40,994 nucleotides of DNA, from NCBI GenBank assembly GCA_027315045.1, contig DAHUZS010000113.1:1-40994 (forward strand), in the 5' to 3' direction. This document shows, piece by piece, positions 1-8,903 of the stretch. Below the pieces are notes generated by a model. It ran no database searches, was not told where the DNA came from, and was given only the letters and a program-made list of their open reading frames with translations. The position numbers and the translations under genes are program-made. The stretch comes from Acidimicrobiaceae bacterium (GTDB taxonomy: Bacteria; Actinomycetota; Acidimicrobiia; Acidimicrobiales; RAAP-2). Position 1 is the stretch's first letter. Each line of letters opens with the position of its first letter.

Positions 1-76
1 CGGCGATCGTCAGATCCCCTCGGCGGGCCACCCGGACCACGTCACGCTTGAACTCGGCCGGAAACTTCTTGGGCAT
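1..76 (-). mobile_element. IS3-family transposase OrfA, 5' end only (cut by window edge)
   Basis: The first 25 codons read MPKKFPAEFKRDVVRVARRG followed by DLTIA. This is the typical basic start of the helix-turn-helix OrfA of IS3-family elements, which binds the element ends. An ATG on the minus strand at 74-76 is preceded by a GGAAGG-type ribosome site at about 85-90. The rest of the element lies to the left of the window. I could not define the terminal inverted repeat in the downstream bases. The call rests on N-terminal sequence alone. Confidence 0.8.
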
Positions 77-327
77 GGCTTCCATCCTTCCGCGGGACTC
101 CGTCCCACAATAAGAATGTCAACCAGACTCAGTGCAGACCCATGCCACACAGGATCTAGTGCCGTTTCAGGCAACCTTTGCCCGCTTCGGTTGCACCCCG
201 GGCGCGAGAGTCCAGCAGGCAAGTGAGGTGTCAGATACGGACGTGGCGCGCCGGATGGGACGTTGTTTTCGGACGCGGGTTTTGACGCCGCCTCCGGACC
301 GGCTCCGACTGGCCTGGCACCGGTGTG

Positions 328-1200
328 TCAGTAGCCGTCCTTTATGAACTCGCGGGCCTGCCGGCCCCGGACCGACAGTGCGTCCGTCGGCTTGCGGGCG
401 AGGTCATAGGCGAAGCCCACGTCGTGTGGGAAGGTGCCATCGGAAGCGGCGAACGGGCCCATCACGGCCGCGAGGTCATTGTCGAAGGCTGCCCCCTGGT
501 CGCCAAGGACCGAAGGCGGGAGGAACGAAGTGGACCGGACCCAGCCGGCCAATTCCGCCACACTCCACCGGTGCTCGACGCGGAACTCGTGGCGTCCGGC
601 CGTCTCGAACCCGGCCTCGGACAGCACCTGCGCATCTGGTCGTCGCCGCTGAGGCTCGGCCCAGTTGGCGGGGACCCGCTCGGTCGCGCCGAGCGCCGTC
701 TGCCACCGGTCGCATAGCGCCGCGAGCACATGCTGCCACTCCCGGTCACCCAGCTGCGGGCCGTCCGCCCAGCACAGCGCCACGCACCCGTCGGGCCGCA
801 GCCATTGCAGCAGCCTGGCGGCGACCGGGTCGCGGTCGAGCCGGTGAAAGGCGCTGCCAATAACAACCAGTTCGAAGTATCCGGTTTCCACGTCGAGGGT
901 CTCGGCATCGGCCGTGATCGGTCGAATGTTCCCGGCGCCCAGCTTGTCGGCCTTCGCCTGGACCATCTGCACGAAGTCGGGTTCCCGGTCCACGGCCCAG
1001 ACTTCCGCGAAGGACCGGCGCAGCGGAAAGGCGAGCTGGCCGGTACCACAGGCCAAGTCGAGCAGCCGCCCCTGCCCGGAGACCCCGGTGTGCGCGATCA
1101 GGTCCTCGATCATCGCCTCCGGGTAGGGCAGCCGGTAGCGGTCGTAATACTCAGCGGTTCCCTGGTAGAGGTCGACCGCGAAGTGCAACTTGTCGTCCAT
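328..1200 (-). CDS. Class I SAM-dependent methyltransferase
   Basis: This 290-residue soluble protein has the Rossmann-like methyltransferase fold. Motif I, LLDLACGTGQ, lies at residues 46-55 and binds S-adenosylmethionine. An acidic residue follows at the end of the next strand (VDRE), and the later FxLVVIGSAFH segment corresponds to motif IV. It belongs to the UbiE/Methyltransf_11-25 group of small-molecule methyltransferases, and the substrate cannot be told from sequence. The ATG at 1198-1200 is chosen because the protein begins at the usual distance before motif I. A TATCGT box sits 11 nt upstream and could be its -10. It stands alone, pointing towards the IS3 end, in a mobile-looking stretch. 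Confidence 0.85.
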   Translation of the reverse strand: MDDKLHFAVDLYQGTAEYYDRYRLPYPEAMIEDLIAHTGVSGQGRLLDLACGTGQLAFPLRRSFAEVWAVDREPDFVQMVQAKADKLGAGNIRPITADAETLDVETGYFELVVIGSAFHRLDRDPVAARLLQWLRPDGCVALCWADGPQLGDREWQHVLAALCDRWQTALGATERVPANWAEPQRRRPDAQVLSEAGFETAGRHEFRVEHRWSVAELAGWVRSTSFLPPSVLGDQGAAFDNDLAAVMGPFAASDGTFPHDVGFAYDLARKPTDALSVRGRQAREFIKDGY

Positions 1201-1310
1201 GACGCTGAGTCACGATAGCGCGACCAGCACTCTACGGCCGTGCGATAAACGAAGGTTTCACACCCTCGGGGAGCGTCGAGATCGTTGCCCAGTTAGCTCA
1301 GAGTCCCTGG

Positions 1311-1865
1311 CTAAGAGGGGGCACTGCCGCACGCGTCGAGAAACGCTCGGGCCGCTCGCTTCGAACTGAGCACGTGGAGGGCCGAGTGCTGCCCCTGCTC
1401 GGAGATGATCGCGCGTTCGCGCTCAGGCTCCTTACGACGTTCCCGCCAGTTCACCCAAACCATTCGCCACTCATCGCGCACCCGTTGAATCACAGAGTCG
1501 TCGCAACCGGCGGGCATCTCGGTACCAACTGGCCTGTGAATTCCGCGCACGAACGCTCGACCGGCGCAAGCCCACCACGGCGTATCCAGGACGACAACTG
1601 TGTCCGCTCGCTCCAGGCGAAGATCAAGGGTTTCGTGATAGTTGCCGTCGGCGATCCAGGCGTCGCCCGCGAGCAGGTCGCGTTGCTTCACCCGCCACTC
1701 GTGATCCGACGGCCTCACCCATCCGGGCTTCCAATAGTGGAGATCGAGATGGATCACCGGCAGACCGGTCTTTGCCGACAAGGCTTTCGAGAACGTGCTC
1801 TTCCCGGACCCAGGCATCCCGGTGACGATGACGCGACGGCCGCTGGCCCCCGATGTGTTGCCCAT
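1311..1865 (-). CDS. P-loop nucleoside kinase-like protein (FlaR/adenylate kinase group)
   Basis: A 184-residue protein with a Walker A motif GMPGSGKST at residues 16-24, followed by the LPVIHLDLHYW segment. That segment is typical of the 'topology modulation'/FlaR group of small P-loop kinases related to adenylate kinase. It probably phosphorylates a small molecule or nucleotide, but no substrate can be assigned. The open frame extends upstream to 2048. I choose the ATG at 1863-1865 because family members begin 10-20 residues before the P-loop, and the upstream extension is low-complexity and unlike the family. The C-terminus is basic and helical. It lies between a methyltransferase and a tRNA fragment in an accessory region. 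Confidence 0.75.
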   Translation of the reverse strand: MGNTSGASGRRVIVTGMPGSGKSTFSKALSAKTGLPVIHLDLHYWKPGWVRPSDHEWRVKQRDLLAGDAWIADGNYHETLDLRLERADTVVVLDTPWWACAGRAFVRGIHRPVGTEMPAGCDDSVIQRVRDEWRMVWVNWRERRKEPERERAIISEQGQHSALHVLSSKRAARAFLDACGSAPS

Positions 1866-2172
1866 CAAGACCAGTTTCCCAAGGTGTGCTGGAGGAGGGC
1901 AATCGCTGCCCGCCGTGGCACTAGCCGCCTCTGCTGTTGACCCTGCGAATTCCACGGGATCGGATGTCATCCCACCCGGTCGGTGCTGCTGCCGATTCCG
2001 ACGCTGTAGACACCTCAGATTGCCTTCCCGCGGACGACCAAGACCCAAACTTGCCCATCCCGTTGCCCATCTATTCGGGAGAATTCGCCGCTACAGCGGA
2101 CTACTGACCAGATCGCATACCCACCCTGAACTGGGAAAACGTCACTGGATGTCATTGGGCAGACGGACGGGA

Positions 2173-2218
2173 TCACCCTCTCAAGGTGGAGACACGGGTT
2201 CGAATCCCGTTGGGGCTG
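2173..2218 (+). tRNA. Partial tRNA-Glu(CTC)-like 3' half; possible attachment-site scar
   Basis: Bases 2173-2177 pair with 2185-2189 (one T-G wobble) around the seven-base loop CTCTCAA, giving anticodon CTC (Glu). A four-base variable loop follows, then a perfect five-pair T-stem (2194-2198 with 2206-2210) closing TTCGAAT. The 3' acceptor strand TGGGGCT is at 2211-2217. I find no matching 5' strand (AGCCCCA) and no normal D-arm upstream, so this is a tRNA 3' half. Integrating elements that target the 3' end of tRNA genes leave such duplicates at their far boundary. No CCA is encoded. A degenerate whole tRNA is less likely. Confidence 0.6.
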
Positions 2219-2329
2219 CTGCGGTCGAAATCCAAGTGAATCTCCTGGTGAAGGGCCCAATCCCGTGTCCGCGCTGCTGCCCTGACGGATAGTCCCCGAC
2301 AAGCGTTGAATCCGGTAACTGCCGCCGGA

Positions 2330-3325
2330 CTACGGCGACAGGTCAGCGCGGCGCGACCACCAGGCCTCGGCGGCGGTCATCGCGCTCTCAGCCTCGCGGA
2401 TCGAGTCGCCCACGAGTCCTGCGGTGGCAGCCCAGTGCAAGGGTATAAGGGCCAGAGCTCCGGGAAGCCATCTGTGCTCGTCGGGAGTCAACGGTTCCGG
2501 AGCCGTGCCTTCGTAGGCGTCGAGCAGTCGTCGCGGCTCGAGCAATTCAACCGGCTGGCCCACGCCATCGGGGCCGCTCTGTGCGACGTGGTTCAGGCTG
2601 CCCGCGATGTCGTACAGCCGCTCCCTCACCCTCGCGAAATCCAGATCGAAGGTGGCCCATGAGCCGTCTGACAGTTCTCCCGTGTTGCTCAGCTTGTAGT
2701 CCCCATGAATCGGAGTGCATGGCAGTTCGAGGCCCTTCCGGAGCTTGGAGAGCTCGGCAGTCAGCTGGCGCATCCGACGCACGACCGGCTCGCTGCGAGA
2801 ACCGAGCCTGCGGCGTGTGAAGCCGACCGAGTAATGCAGTTGCCTGAGTGTTCTGTGATCGTCGAGGGGTTCGGGCGGACTGGGCTCCCAGACTGCCTTG
2901 AGCGCGCTGTGGAGACGTCCGAGCTCCTCGAATAGGCGGACACAGGAGTCTTCGCCCGGGGGTGGCTGGACGTGATCGATGAACACCTCAAGCTCAGCCC
3001 AACGATCAGAGACCCTCAGGAGGTCGCAGCCGGAAATCGGAATCGGCTGAGCGACGCGGACTTGCGTGCGCCTGAGCCGTTCCCGCAGGCGCCGCAATCC
3101 CGCTACCCGCCCGCGGCGAGGCCAGGGCCTATGAACCCGGAGAAGAACCGGCGGCTCAGCGTCTATCCGAACGTTGAGGTTGAACGCGCCACCGATGTCT
3201 GCCCATCCGGCTCCGCTGGCGACGCGGTTGATCAGGGCCGAGACGGCCGGATCTTCTGGGCTGGCTCTGGGTCCGAACCAGCGCGGCAAGGTAGCGGGAG
3301 CGGTCGAAGCTTCGAGTCCGGTCAT
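2330..3325 (-). CDS. Aminoglycoside-phosphotransferase-fold kinase
   Basis: A 331-residue protein of the APH/choline-kinase superfamily, which moves the gamma phosphate of ATP to a hydroxyl of a small molecule. The catalytic loop HGDYKLSN is at residues 207-214 (H207, D209, N214), and the metal-binding FDLDF is around 226-230. The N-lobe is present, with a short LLRVHRP strand in place of the usual lysine-bearing strand. The ATG at 3323-3325 is chosen; the open frame runs 29 codons further upstream, but that stretch is only arginine-rich. Substrate unknown. It could be a resistance kinase or a metabolic kinase, and being a lone gene beside mobile DNA favours an accessory role. Confidence 0.7.
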   Translation of the reverse strand: MTGLEASTAPATLPRWFGPRASPEDPAVSALINRVASGAGWADIGGAFNLNVRIDAEPPVLLRVHRPWPRRGRVAGLRRLRERLRRTQVRVAQPIPISGCDLLRVSDRWAELEVFIDHVQPPPGEDSCVRLFEELGRLHSALKAVWEPSPPEPLDDHRTLRQLHYSVGFTRRRLGSRSEPVVRRMRQLTAELSKLRKGLELPCTPIHGDYKLSNTGELSDGSWATFDLDFARVRERLYDIAGSLNHVAQSGPDGVGQPVELLEPRRLLDAYEGTAPEPLTPDEHRWLPGALALIPLHWAATAGLVGDSIREAESAMTAAEAWWSRRADLSP

Positions 3326-3797
3326 GGCAATGGCCCACCAGCCCACCCGAGGTAGGCCCCGGCGTCGTGCATGGCGCAATCTTGCCGCGACGCGATGACG
3401 GCCGGACCGCAACCAGGCAACCGGGGTTTGAAAGACATCCCATCAGGTTCCGGGCCCCGGGCTGTTGGATGCGTCCTACAGTGTTCGGCCAGTTGCGGAG
3501 GGCGGCAGAGAGCCCGCGGCCCGTGGATTACCCCTGGTCAACGGGGTCGAGGACTCGTCCCTGTTCGACAGTAAGATTTGAAAGAACTCCCATAAGGGCT
3601 GCATTGTGATGTCGCAGGACATCGGAAAGGGCCCCGGCGGCACGCCCAGAGGCTGGTAGTCCCGGCTCGGGATCGTGTTCGCTCGGAGCAGTTCGCCTGT
3701 CTCCTCGGGGCTGATCTCTCGAACCCGCGTATCCCTTCTCGCATACCACCTCCCTGCCGATCCGACACGACACGACCAGTGTGCGCTACCTGGACCT
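3326..3797. other. Stretch without a convincing gene
   Basis: Open frames exist on both strands here, but none shows a recognisable domain or a good ribosome site. The best one, on the minus strand within about 3476-3820, contains a VREISPEETGELL segment that only faintly recalls an IS630 N-terminus. I see no terminator or repeat that I would defend. It is probably decayed mobile DNA. Confidence 0.4.
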
Positions 3798-3965
3798 TCA
3801 GGTGGTGGACGCGCCCTCAAACGTTGGCAGCTGGGGCACTAGCAGCAATGCCTTCGCCTGGACCACCGTGCGATGCGGCAGCGACGACGACCGAGCTATC
3901 CGTTCGAGTGCCTGGCGCTCACCGTCGTCGATCCGCAGGGGAGGTGCGGTCAGCATCATGCTCAT
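3798..3965 (-). pseudogene. IS630-family transposase remnant (N-terminal fragment)
   Basis: From an ATG at 3963-3965 the minus strand encodes about 55 residues beginning MSMMLTAPPLRIDDGERQ, then an ERIARSS...HRTVVQAKALLL segment. This is the N-terminal helical region of IS630 transposases (…DDERxxLERxxRSxxxPxRxVxRAKxLLL). The normal helix-turn-helix continuation is lost after ALLL and the frame stops at 3798. No catalytic DDE part follows nearby. It is a dead fragment inside a decayed stretch; a different IS630 3' end lies at the right edge of the window. Confidence 0.6.
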
Positions 3966-5005
3966 GCTTCCACCCTGTCCACTTTGGCTGACCCGAATCT
4001 TCACCGCGGCGATCGCTCCCGAGCGCTTTGACCAGGAAGGCCCGATGTTCGTCGTCGGCTGTTGTGCCCTCGTCCGCGCAACCTGGACCGCGATCGGCGA
4101 GGATCCCCTCGGCGCGGTGCTCGCCGTGCTGTCACCGCCCGTAGACGGCGTCCTCCCGGGCCGGGGCCGAGGCGCTGCTCGCCGCGCGCTGCTGACGCAC
4201 ATCCGAGTCCCAAGCAGCAGCGATGCTTCTCGACCGCCACGCGCCGCGGGCGACCGACTTGGGTCCCTCGAGAGGCGTCCTCATGGGCGCCCCGAGCTCG
4301 CACCAACGCACTGTTCCTCGACTGGTTCCAGGGGAGTAGGGACCGTACGCTCGTGACTTGTGGGTGCCGGAAACCCCGTCCGATGGTAGGAGTCGAATCG
4401 GCAGTTCCGGGATCTCACGACCGGTGTGGCCCGCGCTCCTGGTGCCGTGTGGCCAATCCGGCCGGTAGAGCGAGGTTCGGCAATCGGAGCCTGGCCTCGA
4501 TCGTCAACAGGGGTGTCCAGTCAAGCCGTGTACAACGTAGGAGAAGACTCCCTCGGGGAGGGTCGTCCTCCCGCGCTCGTGGAGCGTGGAGCCGTGCGAC
4601 GAAGCCCTCCCGGTGTGCGGGATCGGCGGCGTTCACCCACGGCGTGAGCGTCTCCCCGTCGAACGATGCGTTGACGCGCAATTCCTCGGTGTTCTCGGTG
4701 CTCGACCATCTCTGCCCACGCACCGGTTCGGTCAAGCTGAGCGCGGGCTCGGAACCTGCCACACCGTTGCCCGTTGCCGGTGGTGACCCCTCCTACATGG
4801 GCAAGCGATCACGCGTAGCCGAGAACCCCCGCGCTCAGGGCGTCTGGAACGGCGGCTACTGTGTCGGCGCATAGAGAATACGGGGGGTATCCATGTGAAC
4901 CCACCCGACCTTGTCCGCGGATTTCTCACCTGCGTGAAGTAGCTGGTCGTGGACTCGTAAGTCGGGTCAGATCAGATGAACACCTGGCCCCCCTAGAGAA
5001 GACCT
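3966..5005. other. About 1 kb of apparently degenerate sequence
   Basis: No frame here gives a recognisable family. A minus-strand frame at 4415-4762 (115 codons, starting MAGSEPALSLTEPVRG) has a fairly protein-like composition (ENTEELRVNASFDGETLTPW) but no ribosome site I trust and no known domain, so I do not call it a gene. Just before the channel gene there is AGAGAAGA at 4995-5002, which is that gene's ribosome site. Confidence 0.4.
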
Positions 5006-6076
5006 ATGCCGTTCTTTCTCGTCAGGCTGCTCAACATCCGACCTCAACGCCACGCGCTGATGCTGATTGGCGCCGCGGTCTTCTTCATCGTCGTGGGTGG
5101 TGCGGTGTTTGCCGCAACCCAGCATCTGCCCGTGACGACGGGCTGGTATTGGGCGATCACCACCGCGACGACCGTTGGCTACGGGGACGTGACCCCGAAG
5201 AACGCCTCGGGCCGGTTCGTCGCGTCCGTCGTGATGTTGACGACGATCCCGATGCTCGCAGGCGCGTTCGCCGTCATCACGGGCTCCGCAGTGACAAGAG
5301 GGGTGAGAAGGCTGTTGGACGCCGGAGCAAGATTTCCTGAAGGCTCGTACATCCTGGTCCTAGGCATGCATCCTGCGATACCGGTCGTGCTGAAGGAGCT
5401 CGAAGCCGCGGGCGATGCCGTCATCCTTGTCGCGGATGTCGATCCTTCGAGCGTGCCGCACCACGTTCACTTGATCAAAGGAGACCCCACCTCCGAGGAC
5501 GTGCTCGCCCTGGGGCGTCCCGAGGGAGCGTCGAGGATCCTGATCGCGGCGGAGAACGACGGCGACGTCCTCGTGAGTGCCATACTGGTGCGACAGGAGG
5601 CCCCAGCGGTCCCCGTCACCACGCTGGTGAGTTCGCGCCGTCTCATCCCCGTTCTGAAGGACCTCGGCGTTCTTCAGGTTCTCTCTCCCGACGACCTCAT
5701 GGGGCATGCCGTCGCAAAGGGGCTCGAGGCCCCGCACGCCAGCGAGTTGCTGATGCACCTCGTCCGGGGCGAAGAACACCGACTGGTCGAACACAGAGTC
5801 CAAGCCGACGAACCGCCCCGCTTGCTCAGTGCCGTGCGCAGGGACCGACACGAGCTGGTCCTTGGCATGGCGCGCGGCTCGTTTGTCTCTCTCGGCGTCG
5901 GGGACGACCCGGAGGTACATCCCGGTGACCTCCTCCTCCTGGTCGAGCCGGACGGTCATCGCGGGCGCAGACATCACGAAGGGGATGGGAGAGCCAAGCA
6001 CTGTTCCGACGGAACAAGCGGCACCCACGACATAGCCGGTTCGGCCGATGCCGAACAGAGCGGTGGATCGACGTGA
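5006..6076 (+). CDS. Two-TM potassium channel with RCK/TrkA-type regulatory domain
   Basis: A 356-residue membrane protein. Residues 17-36 form the first membrane helix, a pore loop follows with the selectivity filter TTVGYGD (residues 55-61), and the second helix spans about 70-93. This is the MthK/KchA-type K+ channel layout. A cytoplasmic RCK domain follows (residues 113-240), with an acidic strand end VADVD, then a TrkA_C-like region and a charged, low-complexity tail. The usual nucleotide-binding GxGxxG is replaced by G120-M-H-P-A-I, so NAD-type binding may be lost. The ATG at 5006 follows AGAGAAGA. It lies near a ClC channel in an ion-transport group. Confidence 0.9.
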   Translation: MPFFLVRLLNIRPQRHALMLIGAAVFFIVVGGAVFAATQHLPVTTGWYWAITTATTVGYGDVTPKNASGRFVASVVMLTTIPMLAGAFAVITGSAVTRGVRRLLDAGARFPEGSYILVLGMHPAIPVVLKELEAAGDAVILVADVDPSSVPHHVHLIKGDPTSEDVLALGRPEGASRILIAAENDGDVLVSAILVRQEAPAVPVTTLVSSRRLIPVLKDLGVLQVLSPDDLMGHAVAKGLEAPHASELLMHLVRGEEHRLVEHRVQADEPPRLLSAVRRDRHELVLGMARGSFVSLGVGDDPEVHPGDLLLLVEPDGHRGRRHHEGDGRAKHCSDGTSGTHDIAGSADAEQSGGST

Positions 6077-6267
6077 GCCGCACCAGGGAGCCGACGCTCG
6101 AGCGTCTCGTTCGCCGTGCGAATCGTTCGAGCCGTTCCAGGCATATGAAGAACGAGACGCTCGCCAATCTTTCCGACCTGCCGCCCGATCTCGATCGAGG
6201 TCTTCGCCGGCAACAGCGGGACCCGACGGCCTTCGTCTCCGCCGTCGGGGGGGCTTACGCAACATGA
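6073..6267 (+). CDS. Small hypothetical protein, possibly coupled to the K+ channel
   Basis: This is a 64-codon frame starting with a GTG that overlaps the channel stop codon by four bases (GTGA), an arrangement that favours translational coupling. The product is basic at its N-terminus (TREPTLERLVRRANRSSRSRH) and then has a predicted short helix, ETLANLSDLPPDLDRGL. No membrane segment or known domain is visible. The overlap is the main support; chance cannot be excluded in GC-rich DNA. Confidence 0.35.
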   Translation: MSRTREPTLERLVRRANRSSRSRHMKNETLANLSDLPPDLDRGLRRQQRDPTAFVSAVGGAYAT

Positions 6268-6465
6268 AGGTGATCGATCTCGACCTGCGCCTCGTCTGGC
6301 ACTACACCGAATACTGGGTTCGCCCACACGGGTTCGTGGCATGCTCGCCGCCTATCTCCTCGCCACGTGCGCAACGCGTTGGCGCCGTCTAGTGAAGGCG
6401 GCGAGCAGCGCACAGCGTCGTGCTCCGATCGGAGGCAGAAGCCGCCGTCGGACCCGCGCCGAGAC

Positions 6466-7833
6466 TCAGCGGAGCCCGGATGGTCGGTGGGCCGGAGCAG
6501 CGTCTGGGGGGTGGCCGACGTTCCACCATCCGGCGGCGGTGTAGAGGGAGGCGGGCACGAGGACCCGGGAGACGGCGCTCGCGCCGGCTGCAGCGAGGGC
6601 GATCGGCACGAGGAGGGCGAGGCCGCTGTGGGTGAGCTCGACCACCAGGGCCACCGAGGCGATCGGGCTCTGCATCGCCCCGGCGAGGAGTGCCGCTGCG
6701 CCGATGAGCGCGAACCCGGCCACCGGTCCGGCCGGGAGGAGCGTCCCCCAGGCTCGCCCGGCCAAGGTCCCCACCAGGGCGCCGACAGCGAGCGTCGGGG
6801 TGAAGAGCCCGCCGACCGCCCCAGCGCGTAGGCAGGCGGCGGTGGCAAGCGGCCGGGCCACCACGATTACAGCCACGAGGGGCAGGCTGAGGGCGCCGGA
6901 GAAGGCCAGCTGGGCGACGTCCTTGCCGTTGCCGAGCACCTCGGGAAGACCGATCGCCACCACCCCGACGGCACCGAAGGCGACCGCGACCGTGGTAGCG
7001 GTCCGGGTCCCTTTGGTCGCCCGGGCCTTTGCCCACCCCACCGCCACGACGAGGCCCGCGCCGATCAGCCCGGCGAGCAGGCCGAGGAGCACAGCCCATA
7101 GGGTGAGCGAGGCGCTGACCGGGAGGTGGCCGACGTCGTAGGTGGGGCGGTCGGGGAGCAGCAACCAGGAGACGCCGGTCGCCACCCCGGCGGTGGCGAG
7201 GGCGGGCAGGACTGCCGGCAGCGCCAAGGTCCCGAGCAGCACCTCGGCGGCGAACAGGGCGCCGCCGAAGGGCACGTTGTAGACGGCGGCCATGCCGGCC
7301 CCGGCCCCGCAGGCGACGAGAACCTGGCGCTCGGTCGCGCTGAGGCCGGCCCGATCGCACAGGCTGCTTGCTAGCCCGGCGCCGAGTTCTTTGGGCGCGC
7401 CCTCTCGGCCAAGGGTCGCCCCGGCGCCGACCGCCACGATCTGCAAGAGGGCGTTCGCCGCGGTGTCGAGGGGCCGGAGCCGTCCCTGGTGCTCCCACAC
7501 CGCCTCGTCGAGCCCCCGCACCGGGCCGCCGAACTTGCGCAGCAGGACCCACGCCGCGCCGAGGACGACGCCTGCGCCCGCCAGCACTGCGAGGGGGCGC
7601 CAGGGTGGCGCGTGGCGGACGCCGGTCTGGAAGTCGCCGTGGCGGTAGCCGTAGGCGAGGTGCTGGACGGCGTGGAGAATCGCCATGAGCACCCCGGCAC
7701 CGAGCCCCGCTCCGACGCCGGCGAGGAGGACGACCAACCAGAACCGCCACGAGCGCAGGGAGAGGTCCGACGCGTCGCCATCGAGCGGCAGGTTGGGCTG
7801 GTGCGGCCCCCGCCTGCTTGCGGCGGCGGCCAC
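6466..7833 (-). CDS. ClC-family chloride channel/transporter
   Basis: A 455-residue polytopic membrane protein of the ClC family, which moves Cl- by conduction or by exchange for H+. The GREGAP motif at residues 142-147 carries the gating glutamate (E145, like E148 of the E. coli protein), and the GGLFTP motif, part of the anion site, lies in the C-terminal half. There is no CBS domain. The frame is open upstream to 7974, but that part is the 3' end of the preceding gene. I place the start at the GTG at 7831-7833, four bases after the upstream stop codon. It is probably co-transcribed with the small GlsB-like membrane protein upstream. Confidence 0.88.
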   Translation of the reverse strand: MAAAASRRGPHQPNLPLDGDASDLSLRSWRFWLVVLLAGVGAGLGAGVLMAILHAVQHLAYGYRHGDFQTGVRHAPPWRPLAVLAGAGVVLGAAWVLLRKFGGPVRGLDEAVWEHQGRLRPLDTAANALLQIVAVGAGATLGREGAPKELGAGLASSLCDRAGLSATERQVLVACGAGAGMAAVYNVPFGGALFAAEVLLGTLALPAVLPALATAGVATGVSWLLLPDRPTYDVGHLPVSASLTLWAVLLGLLAGLIGAGLVVAVGWAKARATKGTRTATTVAVAFGAVGVVAIGLPEVLGNGKDVAQLAFSGALSLPLVAVIVVARPLATAACLRAGAVGGLFTPTLAVGALVGTLAGRAWGTLLPAGPVAGFALIGAAALLAGAMQSPIASVALVVELTHSGLALLVPIALAAAGASAVSRVLVPASLYTAAGWWNVGHPPDAAPAHRPSGLR

Positions 7834-7837
7834 GACG

Positions 7838-8110
7838 CTAGCGAGGCAGCTCGCGCCGAGAGAGGTGCCGTTGCCCGTGCAGCGCGGTGACGAGCACCGC
7901 CGAGCCGGCGACGGCGACCGCGACGGCGAACCGGACCAAGAACCCCGCACCGACGGCGAGACCGACCGCCCCACCGATGAAGGAACCCACGATGCCGACC
8001 AGCATCGTCGCTGCGAGGCCCATCTTGGCGCGGCTGGGTGCCACGAGCCGACCGAGGGCGCCGATCACAAGGCCGCCGAGGGCCCAAGAGACCAGCAAGC
8101 CGAGCACCAT
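7838..8110 (-). CDS. GlsB/YeaQ/YmgE-family small membrane protein
   Basis: A 90-residue protein with three hydrophobic segments: a glycine-rich first one (LLVSWALGGLVIGALGRLV), a second (ATMLVGIVGSFIGGAVGLAVGAGF) and a third near FAVAVAVAGSAVLVTAL. The GxxxGxxGRL...P pattern and the GIVGSFIGG turn are those of the transglycosylase-associated/GlsB family, which is linked to stress and envelope homeostasis. The ATG at 8108-8110 is chosen because the family begins directly with the first hydrophobic segment. The ClC gene follows with four bases between, so the two likely form an operon, which fits a shared role in ion or osmotic stress. Confidence 0.75.
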   Translation of the reverse strand: MVLGLLVSWALGGLVIGALGRLVAPSRAKMGLAATMLVGIVGSFIGGAVGLAVGAGFLVRFAVAVAVAGSAVLVTALHGQRHLSRRELPR

Positions 8111-8362
8111 GGACCAAGCGTAGGCCCGATGTCCCCCTGCGGAGGGGTCAGCGGTCACCCGCGGCCGTTCGGGCGATGAGGTCGACAGCGGGGATGGGGG
8201 CGCGGCGAAGGCGTAGGTGCACCACATCGTGCCCACCCCGTTGGTTACCTTCACGGAGTTGACCGGATCGGCGTCGTCCACACGACCCCGACCCCCGCTC
8301 CGATGCTGCCAAGATCGACGGCGACCCCGACCTAGCCGTTGCCGACCGCGAGGAGCCCTCCG

Positions 8363-8629
8363 ATGGACCGCACCGGCTCGACGAGCGGCATGGCGGTGTC
8401 GGCCCCCAGCACCGAGATCGGACCCGGGGCCGACGTCGAGCCCACAGAGGAGATCACGAGCCTCGAGGGCATCCCCGCCCTCTCCCTCGATGCGATCAGC
8501 TCAGTCGCCTACGGGCCCGAAGCGATGCTGGTGGTGCTGGCGAGCGCCGGGGCGGGCGCGGTGGCCAAGATCGAGCCGATCACTGTCGCCATCGTGGTGC
8601 TGCTCGTGATCCTCGGCTTCTCCTACCGC
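8363..8629 (+). pseudogene. APC-superfamily amino-acid permease, truncated after first helices
   Basis: The ATG at 8363 follows a clear AGGAG. The first 89 codons read as the N-terminus of an APC permease: a soluble lead, then IPALSLDAISSVAYGPEAML and a second hydrophobic segment, ITVAIVVLLVILGFSYR. In intact relatives the sequence continues with a conserved QTIxAYPxGGGAY stretch; here homology ends abruptly after SYR at 8629 and unrelated sequence follows. About 500 residues are missing. The break coincides with the left edge of an insertion-sequence graveyard, so an insertion or deletion probably destroyed the gene. Confidence 0.7.
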
Positions 8630-8808
8630 CACCCGACTGGGTCGCCAAGCGGCGCGGGAGCGAGACCTCCAAGCTCCACCAGAGCGTCTAAGCGCGAACC
8701 GCGGGCACCAGCAAGGTGTTCGAGGTCCGCGTTTTCCGCCCCCATCACCTTCAGCAGGTCCTCCGCAATTAGAGCAATTAGAGCGGCCATGTCCGAGCCC
8801 GTCGGCAT
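8623..8808 (-). CDS. Small unrecognised ORF at the permease break
   Basis: This 61-codon frame begins MPTGSDMAALIALIAEDLLK, goes through a helical LEHLAGARGSRLDALVELGG segment, and runs into the reverse strand of the truncated permease, where it stops. It looks like the N-terminal fragment of a larger protein cut at the same junction. I do not recognise the family. Confidence 0.3.
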   Translation of the reverse strand: MPTGSDMAALIALIAEDLLKVMGAENADLEHLAGARGSRLDALVELGGLAPAPLGDPVGWR

Positions 8809-8903
8809 GTGGGACGAGTCTCACGGCTGGCGATCGCCGCCCGTGTAGACGCTCGGTCGCCTAGCTCTGCCGCTGTGAGCAACCGAGAGGCACTGGTGCG
8901 GAG

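Noticed and set aside
2150-2218. Complete tRNA gene
   Set aside because: No 5' acceptor strand pairs with TGGGGCT and the D-arm region does not fold, so only the 3' half is supported.
3476-3820. Second IS630 fragment
   Set aside because: A VREISPEETGELL stretch is only faintly similar; the similarity is too short to call.
4415-4762. 115-codon minus-strand frame as a gene
   Set aside because: Composition is protein-like in part, but there is no ribosome site, domain or neighbour support, and the region looks decayed.
6389-8117. Long arginine-rich frames antisense or out of frame with the ClC gene
   Set aside because: They are typical GC-rich shadows with no hydrophobic pattern; the ClC frame has the family motifs.
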